Assembly (NCBI GenBank): GCA_964486555.1
Contig: CAZANP010000006.1
Location: 1 to 54,038 of the forward strand
Origin: 4484-232 sp964486555
GTDB lineage: Bacteria > Thermotogota > Thermotogae > Thermotogales > Thermotogaceae
Reading direction: 5' to 3'
DNA length: 54,038 bases
The notes beneath the pieces were generated by a model. That model saw nothing but the letters and a program-made list of their open reading frames with translations, did no database searches and was not told the origin of the DNA. This document shows positions 16,329-24,746 of the stretch, one piece after another (within the stretch, counting starts at the first letter, position 1; each line of letters begins with the position of its first letter). Made by a program: the position numbers and the translations under genes.

Positions 16329-17359
16329 GAGCTCAGAGCTATGAAGAAGCCTATCACAAGCTTTTAAAAGCTTTAAGAGGTTATTCTCACCTCTTTATGA
16401 CTCTGAAGAAAGTTCTTGTGAAACCCAACCTTCTCTCTCCTAGAAAACCTGATGAGCATGTGACCACACATCCTCTCGTTGTTAAGGCCGTTCTGGAATT
16501 TCTACTGGCTTTAGGTGTGAAACCTGTCGTTGGTGATAGTCCAGCTGTTGGTAATCTAGAGAGGGTAGCAAGAGTTTCAGGTATAAAAGATGTGTGTAAT
16601 GAACTCGGTGTGGAGTTAGTGCCTTTCGAGGATTACGTGATCGTTGATGGAGAAATCTTCAGAAATATAAAAATAGCCAAAGTTGTTTTTGAAGTGGATG
16701 GGGTTGTGAATCTACCAAAGCTCAAAACGCATTCTCAAATGATGATGACGCTCGGTGTGAAGAACACCTTTGGTTGTATCGTAGGAATTGAAAAATCTTC
16801 GTGGCATTTGAGAGCGGGAACCGATGAGAATTTTGCAAAGCTTCTAATAGATGTCCATAGAGTGGTTTCACCGATCCTAACCGTTCTCGACGGTGTGTGG
16901 GGGATGGAAGGGAATGGTCCATCGAATGGAGAAAAAAAGTTCTTTGGAGTTTTAGCTATTTCCAAAAATGCTTTCGCACTGGACGATGCGATTGTGAGAT
17001 CCCTCGGTGTGAATCCTGATGACGTGTTCATTCTGAAAGAAGCGAGAAAGAAAGGTTTGATATCGGATTACGAGATCGTTGGGGATGATTTCAAAGGTAC
17101 CATTAAGCTTCCAACCACGAGATCCTTTTTGAACAGAGCTGGTAAGATAATAGAGCCTCTCATCGTCAGGGTTCCTCGCTTCGATAAGAAAAAGTGTGTT
17201 AAATGCGGTATATGTGAGGAAAAGTGCCCAGCCAAAGCCATAGATGTTAAAACTCAAAAAATAAATTATGAGAAATGTATAAGATGCTACGTCTGTCACG
17301 AAGTCTGCCCTGAAAACGCTATGAAACTTGTGAGAAGGGTGTTTTCACTGGGCGGATGA
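16307..17359 (+). CDS. DUF362 protein with C-terminal 2x[4Fe-4S] ferredoxin domain
   Basis: Cytoplasmic DUF362-family protein of unknown reaction, fused to an electron-transfer domain. The DUF362 part carries KKVLVKPNLLSPRKPDEHVT, VVGDSPAVGN, VNLPKLKTHSQMMMTLGVKN and LDGVWGMEGNGPSNGEKK. The end has two four-cysteine clusters: CVKCGICEEKCP and CIRCYVCHEVCP. The first ATG is at 16397, but the family normally starts about 30 residues earlier and the upstream codons encode just such a segment (VEILRAQSYEEAYHKLLKAL). The only initiator-like codon there is CTG 16307, with GGAGGT four to five bases upstream, so I use it. The gene converges with the MFS gene and overlaps its end by 15 bp. Confidence 0.82.
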   Translation: MEKVEILRAQSYEEAYHKLLKALRGYSHLFMTLKKVLVKPNLLSPRKPDEHVTTHPLVVKAVLEFLLALGVKPVVGDSPAVGNLERVARVSGIKDVCNELGVELVPFEDYVIVDGEIFRNIKIAKVVFEVDGVVNLPKLKTHSQMMMTLGVKNTFGCIVGIEKSSWHLRAGTDENFAKLLIDVHRVVSPILTVLDGVWGMEGNGPSNGEKKFFGVLAISKNAFALDDAIVRSLGVNPDDVFILKEARKKGLISDYEIVGDDFKGTIKLPTTRSFLNRAGKIIEPLIVRVPRFDKKKCVKCGICEEKCPAKAIDVKTQKINYEKCIRCYVCHEVCPENAMKLVRRVFSLGG

Positions 17360-18595
17360 TTCTTCTGGTGTTGGAATATCAGGAAGGAATGTTATGAAAA
17401 GTATCCCGATAACCGTGAGTATTCCTCCCCCTAGAAAGTATATCTTATGTATCGCCATCATGTCCAGAAGAGCTCCATACATAGCTATACCTACCGGCGT
17501 GGTACCCTGTGCCATCAGCATCAATATAGAAAAAGCTCTTCCTCTAATCTCAGTTGGTGTTTCCCTCTGGAAGATAACCTCTATTGGAACGTCCACAAAT
17601 TGAACCAGAAATCCCATGAGAACTAGGAGTGTTGAAAAGAATATGAACATTTCCCAAATGTTGAATTTGCTGAGAGTTCCTGGAAGAGTTAACACACCGA
17701 ATATGAGGACCAAAGATAGGACGAAAATCAAGGATCCTTTCATAATCTTTGATACGTCTCTCTTTGCGAAGAAGGTGGCCAGCAAGGTATTTCCTATAAG
17801 AGCACCGACTATGAAAATTGATTCGAGGTATCCAAATTGCTGAGGAGAAAACTTTACAACTTCTCTAAGGGTGTAAGGATACAGGACCTGGAACATGGGT
17901 GATAAAAAAACATTTATTGCCATCGCCCCCAGGACTATTATCCGTAGTATACTGTGGGACCAGACAAACACGAGTCCTTCTTTTATTTCCAAAACGACTT
18001 TCTTCAAAGTTAAAGCACCTTTTAACAGGTTTTGATGATACTCTATGAACATCTCACTGAACCCTGAGATTAGAAAGGACAAACCATTTATCAAGAAGAT
18101 GATCTTTATTCCATAAAATCCGTACAGCACACCTCCTGCAGCTGGTCCTATGAGCTGTGGTATGAAATTTATCATTCCCATTATGGAATTCGCTCTTGTG
18201 AGTTGTTCTTTCGGTACGATATCTGGTATCATGGCCCCTGTTGGTATCATGAAAAGGTTGTCCATGATAGCCATAAGGACCTGTGAGAGGTAAAGTATTC
18301 CAATGCTTAGAAGATCCTTATACGCAATGTAAGCAAGGATAATCACAAGAATTCCCCTTAAGTAATCCATCCATACCATGAGATATTTTCTGTTAACCCT
18401 GTCACCAATGAGACCGGCAAAAGGCATTATGATGATACGAGGTATCATGTAAAACAACGCCATTTTGGCCATGATGGAACCAGAGTGTGTAAGATCCAGT
18501 ACGAGCAAGGGAATAGCAACGGCCTGGATTGAACTTCCGAGTATCGATACCAACCTTCCTAGAGCTATCAATGCGAAATTCTTCTTCCATCCCAT
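17345..18595 (-). CDS. Major facilitator superfamily exporter (MFS_3/EntS-like)
   Basis: A 416-residue inner-membrane transporter with about 12 spans. It opens FALIALGRLVSILGSSIQAVAI and has the cytoplasmic loop motif GLIGDRVNRKYLMVWMDYLR near 60-80 between spans 2 and 3, and EVIFQRETPTEIRGRAFSI near 335, both typical of the MFS_3 (EntS-like) group of drug or siderophore exporters. The substrate is unknown. The start has GAGGTGAT about four bases upstream. It stands as a single gene between a convergent DUF362 gene and an intergenic AT-rich stretch; nothing nearby points to a specific substrate. Confidence 0.87.
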   Translation of the reverse strand: MGWKKNFALIALGRLVSILGSSIQAVAIPLLVLDLTHSGSIMAKMALFYMIPRIIIMPFAGLIGDRVNRKYLMVWMDYLRGILVIILAYIAYKDLLSIGILYLSQVLMAIMDNLFMIPTGAMIPDIVPKEQLTRANSIMGMINFIPQLIGPAAGGVLYGFYGIKIIFLINGLSFLISGFSEMFIEYHQNLLKGALTLKKVVLEIKEGLVFVWSHSILRIIVLGAMAINVFLSPMFQVLYPYTLREVVKFSPQQFGYLESIFIVGALIGNTLLATFFAKRDVSKIMKGSLIFVLSLVLIFGVLTLPGTLSKFNIWEMFIFFSTLLVLMGFLVQFVDVPIEVIFQRETPTEIRGRAFSILMLMAQGTTPVGIAMYGALLDMMAIHKIYFLGGGILTVIGILFITFLPDIPTPEESSAQ

Positions 18596-18758
18596 CTAAT
18601 CACCTCGTGAAAAATTGTACTTCAAATATATCAAAAAAGTCAAGGTTACTATTCAATATTTATCATTTATAATTAAAAATTATTGAGATTATTCGTAAAA
18701 AATTCAGAAAGGAGGGATTAATCGAGAGGAGGGAAATAGGAAATTGAAAAGTAAGAGA
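18596..18758. other. AT-rich intergenic region with plus-strand promoter-like and ribosome-site-like elements
   Basis: This region must hold the minus-strand promoter of the MFS gene, but no strong one is recognised. On the plus strand TATAAT occurs at 18668-18673 and two strong ribosome-site-like sequences (AGGAGGG near 18710, GAGGAGGG near 18726) lead toward a TTG at 18744 that opens a frame antisense to the GGDEF gene. I see no supported gene here. Confidence 0.4.
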
Positions 18759-19592
18759 TCAATAAGACGAATCATCCTGATATCCTTCCCAAAGATTCTT
18801 ACATTTTTTCTTCCTTTTGAATTCGTACATCTTTCTGTCAGCCTCTTTTATAGCTTTTACGATGTCTTCACCCACTTTCCACTCCGTTATACCAGCTGTT
18901 ATCGATATGCTGGTCTTGAACTTTTCCCTTCTCACAGAATTTCTGATCCTTCTTATGACCTTTTTCGCCGTGTCGATACCTTCGCTTGGAAGAGCTATTA
19001 GAAACTCATCTCCACCGTATCTAACAGCGGCATCCGTGAGTCTGATATTTTCTTTTATAGCCTTTGCCAAAATTTTTAAAGCCTCATCTCCTGTTTGATG
19101 TGAGAATCTGTCGTTTATCTCCTTCAGATTATCGAGATCTATGAATATGAATGTTATTCTTCCGTTTTCCTCTCTTTCCTGTCTGTTTATCTCTTTCGGC
19201 AACCATTCTTCGAAGAAGAATGCTCTAGTGTAGAGTCTGGTCAAGTGATCGAGATAAGCACGTTCTTTAAGCTTGTTTAAAAGGCTCTTAGCATATAGGA
19301 TAACCATCACTAAACCCGTTAGAACAAGAACGCTACCCAAAAAAGATATAGGATGAGATAACAATTGAAAGGCGGTACCTATTCCAATCAAGGCGAATCC
19401 TAGCTCTATGGTAGGGGAATCTGCTCGGTGGAAAAGGAGGATGAAAACGACTATTAATACTTCTTCTGAAAATACAAGAATTCTTTTAATCAATGAAAGA
19501 TAGCTCTCCCCCAGAGAAACCATCAATCCTGTAGCCAGAACAAGGAATGATAAAATCAAGGAAACCATCCATCTTTTAACTTTCATTTTCAT
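18759..19592 (-). CDS. Membrane-bound diguanylate cyclase (GGDEF)
   Basis: Predicted c-di-GMP synthase. The N-terminal ~105 residues hold about four or five hydrophobic segments and no recognised sensor domain; the GGDEF domain spans about 110-265. It contains DHLTRLYTRAFFFEEW near 113, IFIDLDNLKEINDRFSHQTGD near 147-167 and the intact signature RYGGDEFLIAL near 187. An RxxD (RLTD) lies five residues before GGDEF, forming a product-inhibition I-site. The start is ATG 19592 or, with better spacing from GGGAGT, ATG 19586. It is a single gene; no PilZ or EAL gene is in the window. Confidence 0.92.
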   Translation of the reverse strand: MKMKVKRWMVSLILSFLVLATGLMVSLGESYLSLIKRILVFSEEVLIVVFILLFHRADSPTIELGFALIGIGTAFQLLSHPISFLGSVLVLTGLVMVILYAKSLLNKLKERAYLDHLTRLYTRAFFFEEWLPKEINRQEREENGRITFIFIDLDNLKEINDRFSHQTGDEALKILAKAIKENIRLTDAAVRYGGDEFLIALPSEGIDTAKKVIRRIRNSVRREKFKTSISITAGITEWKVGEDIVKAIKEADRKMYEFKRKKKCKNLWEGYQDDSSY

Positions 19593-19838
19593 ACTCCCTG
19601 AAAAACATGTGTTATCTTTATTTTCCTATCACTTGATTATCTTAAAATACAGCATGTTGAGTTGAAATAAAAAATATGTGACTTTTTTGAAATAATACGT
19701 TATCTTACTGTTCTAATATAACTTCGTGAAGAGGTTAGTAATTAAACCGTAAAATATATTTCCTTGAAAAATTAGACAGAGTGTTTTAACTCGCTTTTAT
19801 CATAATATTGACAAACTTTCGATGCTTCTTTCCTCAAT
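19593..19838. other. AT-rich intergenic region between bglB and the GGDEF gene
   Basis: Both flanking genes are on the minus strand, so this stretch holds the end of the bgl transcript and the GGDEF promoter. A weak candidate (TTCAAC, 19 bp, GATAAT on minus near 19630-19660) is visible. No hairpin with a T tract follows bglB, no ORF of note and no repeat was found. Confidence 0.5.
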
Positions 19839-21190
19839 TCAGGTTTTCACATCGATAAAATCGGAAAGTCTGATATCCCTTGAAGAAGCACCCACTCGTA
19901 TCTCGTAGGTTCCTTCCTCTAAAGTCCATTTGTTTGTTTTTTCATTGAAGTAGGCAAGATAAGCGATATCCACACTCACCGTTACTCGTTCTCGCTCTCC
20001 TGGATTCAGAAGCTTTGTTTTCACGAATCCTTTCAACTCTTGAAAGGGTCTCTCCACATCATTTTTCGGTGCTCTTACATACACCTGAGCCACCTCTTTT
20101 CCCGGAATTCCACCTGTGTTTACGATGTCGAATGAAACATGTATACTGTCTTCATTCTTCTCGAGTTTCAGGTTTTCGTAATTGAACGTTGTGTAGGACA
20201 GACCGTATCCAAATTCATAGGCTGGTTCAACATCGAAAGTATCGAAGTACCTGTATCCCACGTAAATACCCTCTTCGTAAACGACCTTTTTCGGATCATC
20301 CGGAGGATCTCCTGGGAAATTCTTCGATGAAGGTACATCCCAGTAATCCTTTGGGAAAGTTGTTGGAAGCTTTCCAGATGGATTGACTTTACCTGATAGA
20401 GCATCTGCAACAGCTCTTCCCATCTCCTGACCAGCTTGCCATGCGAGTAAAATGGCGTCTACTTTGTCTCTCCAACTCATCACTTCTATGGGACCTCCTA
20501 TGTTGAGGATAACAACGACTTTTTTATTTCTCGAATGATAAGCTTTAGAAACGATCTCTATCAACTCCTGTTCATCATCACTCAAATAAAAATCACCTTT
20601 CTCTGGTTTCCTATCGGAACCCTCTCCAGATATTCTGCCTAGTACGATAATTCCCGCATCTGTTCTTTCTGCTGCTTCTTCCACCATGTTATCTTTCAAG
20701 AGGTCCATTTCGGAGAGTTTTGGCATTATCGGTTGCCCGAAAAGCCCTTTTTTGATTTTGTACTCTTCTTTATTTCTCATGGCTTTAATGTAATCTTTAT
20801 AAGCGTTTAAAAGTTCCTCATCTATTTGAAATCCTCTCTCCATCAAACCATCCACAATAGATATAACGTACCTTGGGTGTGTGTCACCACTTCCTGTTCC
20901 CCCTTTGATCGTCTCTATCTGAGCTGTCCCAAAGAGTGCTATTTTGGATTCCTTGTTCAGTGGTAGGGCGCTGTTTTCATTTTTGAGGAGCACCATGCCT
21001 TCAACGGCCGCTTCATATGCGATCTTTGCATGTGCTTCAAGATCCGGCTTGTTGGAAGGCTTATACCCCTTGAAAGAGGGTGTTTTAACGATTGTTTTCA
21101 AGATGTTCTTCACGTTTCTGTCCAGAATCTCTTCATCCAATCTTCCCTCTCTAACAGCTTTTATTATCTCCTGAACCTCGTCTTCTCTCT
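19839..21190 (-). CDS. bglB: Beta-glucosidase BglB (GH3), C-terminal part after the assembly gap
   Basis: Continuation of bglB downstream of the N run. The frame is open from the gap (reading R-E-D-E-V-Q-E-I-I-K...) and I start the fragment at 21190; the first TTG/ATG is only an internal codon. The GH3 C-terminal domain shows IKGGTGSGDTHPRYVISI near the loop that helps shape the active site, and RISGEGSDRKPEKGDFYL, which contains the Glu expected to act as acid/base in this subfamily. A fibronectin-III-like domain follows (YEFGYGLSYTTFNYENL to the end). Without a signal peptide in the N-terminal part, the enzyme should be cytoplasmic and cleave imported cellobiose/laminaribiose-type sugars. 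No terminator follows. Confidence 0.93.
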
Positions 21191-21290
21191 NNNNNNNNNN
21201 NNNNNNNNNNNNNNNNNNNNNNNNNNNNNNNNNNNNNNNNNNNNNNNNNNNNNNNNNNNNNNNNNNNNNNNNNNNNNNNNNNNNNNNNNN
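21191..21290. other. Assembly gap (100 N) inside bglB
   Basis: Exactly 100 undetermined bases, the usual placeholder for unknown length. By comparison with the T. neapolitana BglB sequence as I recall it, about 80 residues (about 240 bp) are missing between ALREIYL and the REDEVQEI segment. The missing stretch should contain the SDW motif with the catalytic Asp nucleophile. Confidence 0.9.
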
Positions 21291-21882
21291 TCAGGTATAT
21301 CTCTCTCAAAGCCCTTTCGGAGACGATGGTATCGATTGTGAGCCTGTTTGTTTCTTGATTGTTGGCGACGAAATGCTTCAAACACGCTCCAACCCCCTCA
21401 GATTGAACTCCCTCAACAAAGGCTTTTGCCATCTCACCTGATAGGAGAGGGTCTTCGGAATAGTACTCGAAATTTCTTCCACACAAGGGGTTCCTGTGGA
21501 TATTCAGAGCGGGTGCTAGAAGAAAATCAACGCCGTATTCCCTAGCTTCCCTTCCCATAGCCGCTCCGACTTTTCTGACGATTTCTCTGTTCCACGTAGA
21601 GGAAAGCAAGCTCGCTATTGGAAAGGCGGTTGCATGGTATGTCTCTTTCGACCCCTCCCTTATCGGATCTATTCTCACGCCAGCTGGGCCATCTGCCATA
21701 ACCGTTGAAGGAATACCAAGTCTTGGAACGCTATGGGTTTCTCCAGCAGCTCCCTGGACCCTCGATGGAGGGTTTCCAAGAAAACCTGGTATACCGACGC
21801 CAACCACTAATTTTGCTTTCTCCTCAAGTGTCATAGCGTTTACGATTTCTTCTATGTTATTCTCATTGAGCTTCAACGACAT
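21291..21882 (-). CDS. bglB: Beta-glucosidase BglB (GH3), N-terminal part up to the assembly gap
   Basis: N-terminal (alpha/beta)8 domain of a GH3 beta-glucosidase, cut by the N run after ALREIYL. Motifs: MTLEEKAKLVVGVGIPG near 17, RVQGAAGETHSVPRLGIP, MADGPAGVRIDP near 63 and the substrate-pocket segment GVDFLLAPALNIHRNPLCG, then GRNFEYYSEDPLLSGEMA and KHFVANNQETNR. The start is ATG 21882, five bases after GGAGGTGA; the GTG at 21891 lies within that ribosome site. No signal peptide is present. It is the last gene of the bgl operon, its ribosome site overlapping the stop of the preceding membrane-protein gene, so expression should follow import of its substrates. Confidence 0.93.
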
Positions 21883-21887
21883 GAGGT

Positions 21888-22094
21888 TCACCTCCGCTCA
21901 TGGTTTCTTTCTTTGATCTCCTTTTTCAACTTTCTTACAAAGAACACGAGAGCAACTATCGTTCCAATGAGTAGAAAAATGCTGAGATAAAACTCCATAG
22001 GCCTTACTTTTCTCATGAGATAGTAGAGAATCACGAAAACCTCGAGAATCAAAGCCCATGTTAGAAAGATGAGCATTGGCTTTAAAGTCATCAT
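21888..22094 (-). CDS. Small two-helix membrane protein of the bgl operon
   Basis: A 68-residue protein with two hydrophobic helices (MLIFLTWALILEVFVILYYL at about 7-26 and FYLSIFLLIGTIVALVFFV at about 35-53) and a basic, charged tail (RKLKKEIKERNHERR). I do not recognise a named family, but a small gene is found at this place in the T. maritima bgl cluster as I recall it. It lies between the transporter ATPase and bglB with minimal spacing; GGAGGATAT precedes tandem ATG codons at 22094. A role in transporter assembly is possible but unsupported. Confidence 0.7.
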   Translation of the reverse strand: MMTLKPMLIFLTWALILEVFVILYYLMRKVRPMEFYLSIFLLIGTIVALVFFVRKLKKEIKERNHERR

Positions 22095-22097
22095 AAT

Positions 22098-22901
22098 CTA
22101 TATATCCTCCAATTTTCTGTACAATTTCGGGATACTCTCGACAAGCACTTTCGTATATTCATGAGAGGGTTTCATTATTATGTCATCTGGTTTTCCTTCT
22201 TCAACAATTTTCCCATCCTTCATTACGAGTATTCTGTCGGATATGTAATACGCAAGTCCAAGGTCATGTGTTATGAAGATGATGGATGTTTTCTGTTCTT
22301 CTCTAAGTTCTTCAAGGAGCTCTATTATTCCACCACGTGATGACGCGTCTATCATGGACGTTGGCTCATCCGCTATTATGAGGCTTGGCTTTAAAATCCA
22401 GCACCTTGCTATCATGATCCTTTGCTTCTGCCCTCCAGATATCTGATGAGGGTATTTCCCAAGAATATCTTTGGGATCCAATCCAACTTTGAATAGAGCC
22501 TCTTTTATGATTTCCTGGGCTGCTTCTTTTCCTGGTTTTTCTTTGAGAAGGTTTATGGCCTGCCATAAGGTTCTTTCAACAGGGTAAAAAGGGTTATAAC
22601 TTGCAAAGGGATCTTGAAAAACAGCGTGGACTTTTCTTCTCAATTCTTTCAGGGATTCTTGATCTGTTATATCTTTCCAAATGTTCACACCATCTATGAA
22701 AACATCCCCAGAAGTTGGGGGAAGAAGTCTCAGAATGATCTTAGCTGTTGTTGTTTTCCCAGAACCAGATTCTCCAACGAGGGAAATAATCTCCCCTTCA
22801 TTCACCTCAAAAGAGATGTTCCTAACGGCTTCAATATATTTTCTTGAGAAGAAACCCAGAGAGTATATTTTGGTGAGGTTCTTAACAACTAGCTTCGCCA
22901 T
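22098..22901 (-). CDS. Oligopeptide-type ABC transporter ATPase (OppF/DppF-like), bgl locus
   Basis: Cytoplasmic energy-coupling subunit. Walker A is VGESGSGKTTTAKIILRL near residue 39, the Q loop VFQDPFASYNPFYPV near 95, the signature ISGGQKQRIMIARCW near 153, Walker B LIIADEPTSMIDAS near 175 and the switch His in IIFITHDLGLAYYI near 207. At 267 residues it is shorter than DppF and lacks the C-terminal cysteine-containing extension. It pairs with the next upstream ATPase to drive the two permeases. GGAGGGTGAAGG precedes ATG 22901; the upstream stop is two to three bases away. Confidence 0.92.
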   Translation of the reverse strand: MAKLVVKNLTKIYSLGFFSRKYIEAVRNISFEVNEGEIISLVGESGSGKTTTAKIILRLLPPTSGDVFIDGVNIWKDITDQESLKELRRKVHAVFQDPFASYNPFYPVERTLWQAINLLKEKPGKEAAQEIIKEALFKVGLDPKDILGKYPHQISGGQKQRIMIARCWILKPSLIIADEPTSMIDASSRGGIIELLEELREEQKTSIIFITHDLGLAYYISDRILVMKDGKIVEEGKPDDIIMKPSHEYTKVLVESIPKLYRKLEDI

Positions 22902-22904
22902 CCT

Positions 22905-23891
22905 TCACCCTCCATAAAGAAAGCATGCTACCTTTCTACCCGGTTCCACTTCGATCAATTTCGGTTCTTCTTTTTCGCAAATGGGCTTTCTGTAAGGGCA
23001 TCTAGGGTGAAATCTACAACCTTTTGGAGGATCTATAAGATTTGGAGGAGCACCTGGAATCGCGGTTATACCTCTTTCCTTTATTTCAGGTTCTGGTGTT
23101 AAAACGGAATTGAACAATCCTTTGGTATACGGATGAAGCGGATTTTTCAGGATATCCTCTATGGATGCTATCTCCACGATCTTCCCAGCGTACATTATGA
23201 TCATCTTGGTCGCTATCTGTCTAACAGTGGCTATATCGTGTGTTATGAATATGATACTTCTGATCACTCCCTGTCTTTTGAGTTGCATGAGAACCTTCAA
23301 GAAGACCTTTTGATTTACAACATCTAGCGCTGAAGTCGGTTCATCGGCTATCAAAAGCTGTGGATTGAGGAGTGATGCGATGGCTATGACAGCTCTTTGC
23401 TTCATACCCCCACTCAATTCGAAGGGGTATCTGTTCAAACACTCTTCATCCAAACCCACTTCTTTGAACCTCGTTTTCGCTTTTTTGACTAATTCTTCTT
23501 CATCAATTTCATGAGATTTTGCGATATCCCTTATGAATCTTTCAAGCTTGATCGTTGGCATCAAAGCGTTCATGGCAGATTGTGGAATCACGGTTATCTC
23601 CTTACCCCATATTTTCCTCTTCGCCTCTTCCCTGTCCAAGGAGGATATTTCCATATCAATACCATTGACCTTCATAACGATTTTTCCACCTAGGAGGATC
23701 AGAGGTCTCATGATGTTCATTATTATCACGTTCGCTAGGGTGGACTTTCCGCATCCCGATTCTCCGACAATTCCCACAACCTCATCGTCCAATATTTCGA
23801 AGGACACACCATCCACAGCTTTTACGTAGTTTTTCTCTATCTTGTAATACGCTTTCACATTTTCAAGTTTCAAAAGGGCTTTCCCTTTCAC
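22905..23891 (-). CDS. Oligopeptide-type ABC transporter ATPase (OppD/DppD-like), bgl locus
   Basis: Second ATPase of the heteromeric transporter. Walker A is GIVGESGCGKSTLANVIIMN near residue 40, signature YPFELSGGMKQRAVIAIASL near 155, Walker B LLIADEPTSALDVVNQ near 180, switch IIFITHDIATVRQIA near 213. The C-terminal oligopeptide-transporter domain has the cysteine-rich segment KGCRFHPRCPYRKPICEKEE near 288-307, often a [4Fe-4S] ligand set in this family. Start is GTG 23891 with GGGAGG about ten bases upstream. Homologous systems in Thermotoga import beta-glucan oligomers rather than peptides. Confidence 0.93.
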   Translation of the reverse strand: MKGKALLKLENVKAYYKIEKNYVKAVDGVSFEILDDEVVGIVGESGCGKSTLANVIIMNIMRPLILLGGKIVMKVNGIDMEISSLDREEAKRKIWGKEITVIPQSAMNALMPTIKLERFIRDIAKSHEIDEEELVKKAKTRFKEVGLDEECLNRYPFELSGGMKQRAVIAIASLLNPQLLIADEPTSALDVVNQKVFLKVLMQLKRQGVIRSIIFITHDIATVRQIATKMIIMYAGKIVEIASIEDILKNPLHPYTKGLFNSVLTPEPEIKERGITAIPGAPPNLIDPPKGCRFHPRCPYRKPICEKEEPKLIEVEPGRKVACFLYGG

Positions 23892-23896
23892 CTTCG

Positions 23897-24739
23897 TTAT
23901 TCCTCCCTCAACCTTGGATTGAAAACCTCATCCATAGCAGTACTTATTATCAGGAGAGATGAGGTGATCGCCACTATTGCTATACCTGGTGGTACGAACC
24001 ACCACCACAGGCCTCTTCTCACTGCTTCCATCAAAACCGCCCATTGAAGCATTATTCCAAGGGAGATTCCCTGCGTTGGTCCCAATCCTATAAGGCTCAA
24101 ACTGGCTTCTCCCATTATTCCACCGTTTATGAAAAGAACGAAGGACATGAAAGCATAGGTTGCGATCGTTGGTATGAGATCTTCCACGATCAGCTTTAAG
24201 TCGGAGTATCCAGCCATTATGGAGAGATAGACGTACTCCCTTGAGATCACACTCATCAATTGAGCCCTGATAGCTCTTGCAAACCATGGCCATTGGAAGA
24301 GTCCTAGGATCAAAGCTACCATTTCGATGCTTCTAACCCTCAAATAGCTGGCTATCAAGATGGCTATCAAGATAAAAGGAGTTGTTAAGATTATGTTTGT
24401 GAAAGCCATGAGCACTTCATCCACGGCTCCTCTTTTAACAGCGGCAAAGGTTCCCACTATCGTTCCTATTATCAGAGAAATGATTGCGGCGAGAAAACCA
24501 ATGTACAACGATGTTCTCACACCGTGGAGCAACTGAGCCAGAATGTCTCTACCGTACGTGTCCGTTCCCAAAGGATGCTCTCTTGACGGGGGAGACTCGA
24601 ACATCCCTGCCATCTCCGTTGGATTTACTCTGTAGAGCACGGGACCTAAGAGTCCTAAGATGACGAAAAAGGCGAATATCGAAAACCCTATGATGAACTT
24701 TTTGTTTTTGAACAACGGTTTAAACATCTTCAGCAGCAT
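23897..24739 (-). CDS. Oligopeptide-type ABC permease (DppC-like), bgl locus
   Basis: Inner-membrane channel subunit, 280 residues, with the DppC N-terminal segment PLFKNKKFIIGFSIFAFFVI and the canonical loop SREHPLGTDTYGRDILAQLL near 52. About six spans. The cytoplasmic EAA-type loop (EYVYLSIMAGYSDLKLIVED near 165) is degenerate relative to peptide systems, a divergence I also see in its partner and consistent with a sugar-specialised transporter. AGGAGG lies about 12 bases before ATG 24739, a rather long spacing. It follows the DppB-like gene by seven bp. Confidence 0.92.
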   Translation of the reverse strand: MLLKMFKPLFKNKKFIIGFSIFAFFVILGLLGPVLYRVNPTEMAGMFESPPSREHPLGTDTYGRDILAQLLHGVRTSLYIGFLAAIISLIIGTIVGTFAAVKRGAVDEVLMAFTNIILTTPFILIAILIASYLRVRSIEMVALILGLFQWPWFARAIRAQLMSVISREYVYLSIMAGYSDLKLIVEDLIPTIATYAFMSFVLFINGGIMGEASLSLIGLGPTQGISLGIMLQWAVLMEAVRRGLWWWFVPPGIAIVAITSSLLIISTAMDEVFNPRLREE

Positions 24740-24746
24740 TTTTCGA

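Noticed and set aside
18744..19001. 85-codon plus-strand frame with upstream GGAGGG
   Set aside because: As a protein it is low-complexity Phe/Ser/Tyr-rich and antisense to GGDEF; I keep only the possible antisense RNA as a low-rank finding.
21151..21891. A stop-containing bglB pseudogene
   Set aside because: The apparent break comes from translating through 100 N of arbitrary length; both flanks are intact and in good agreement with the family.
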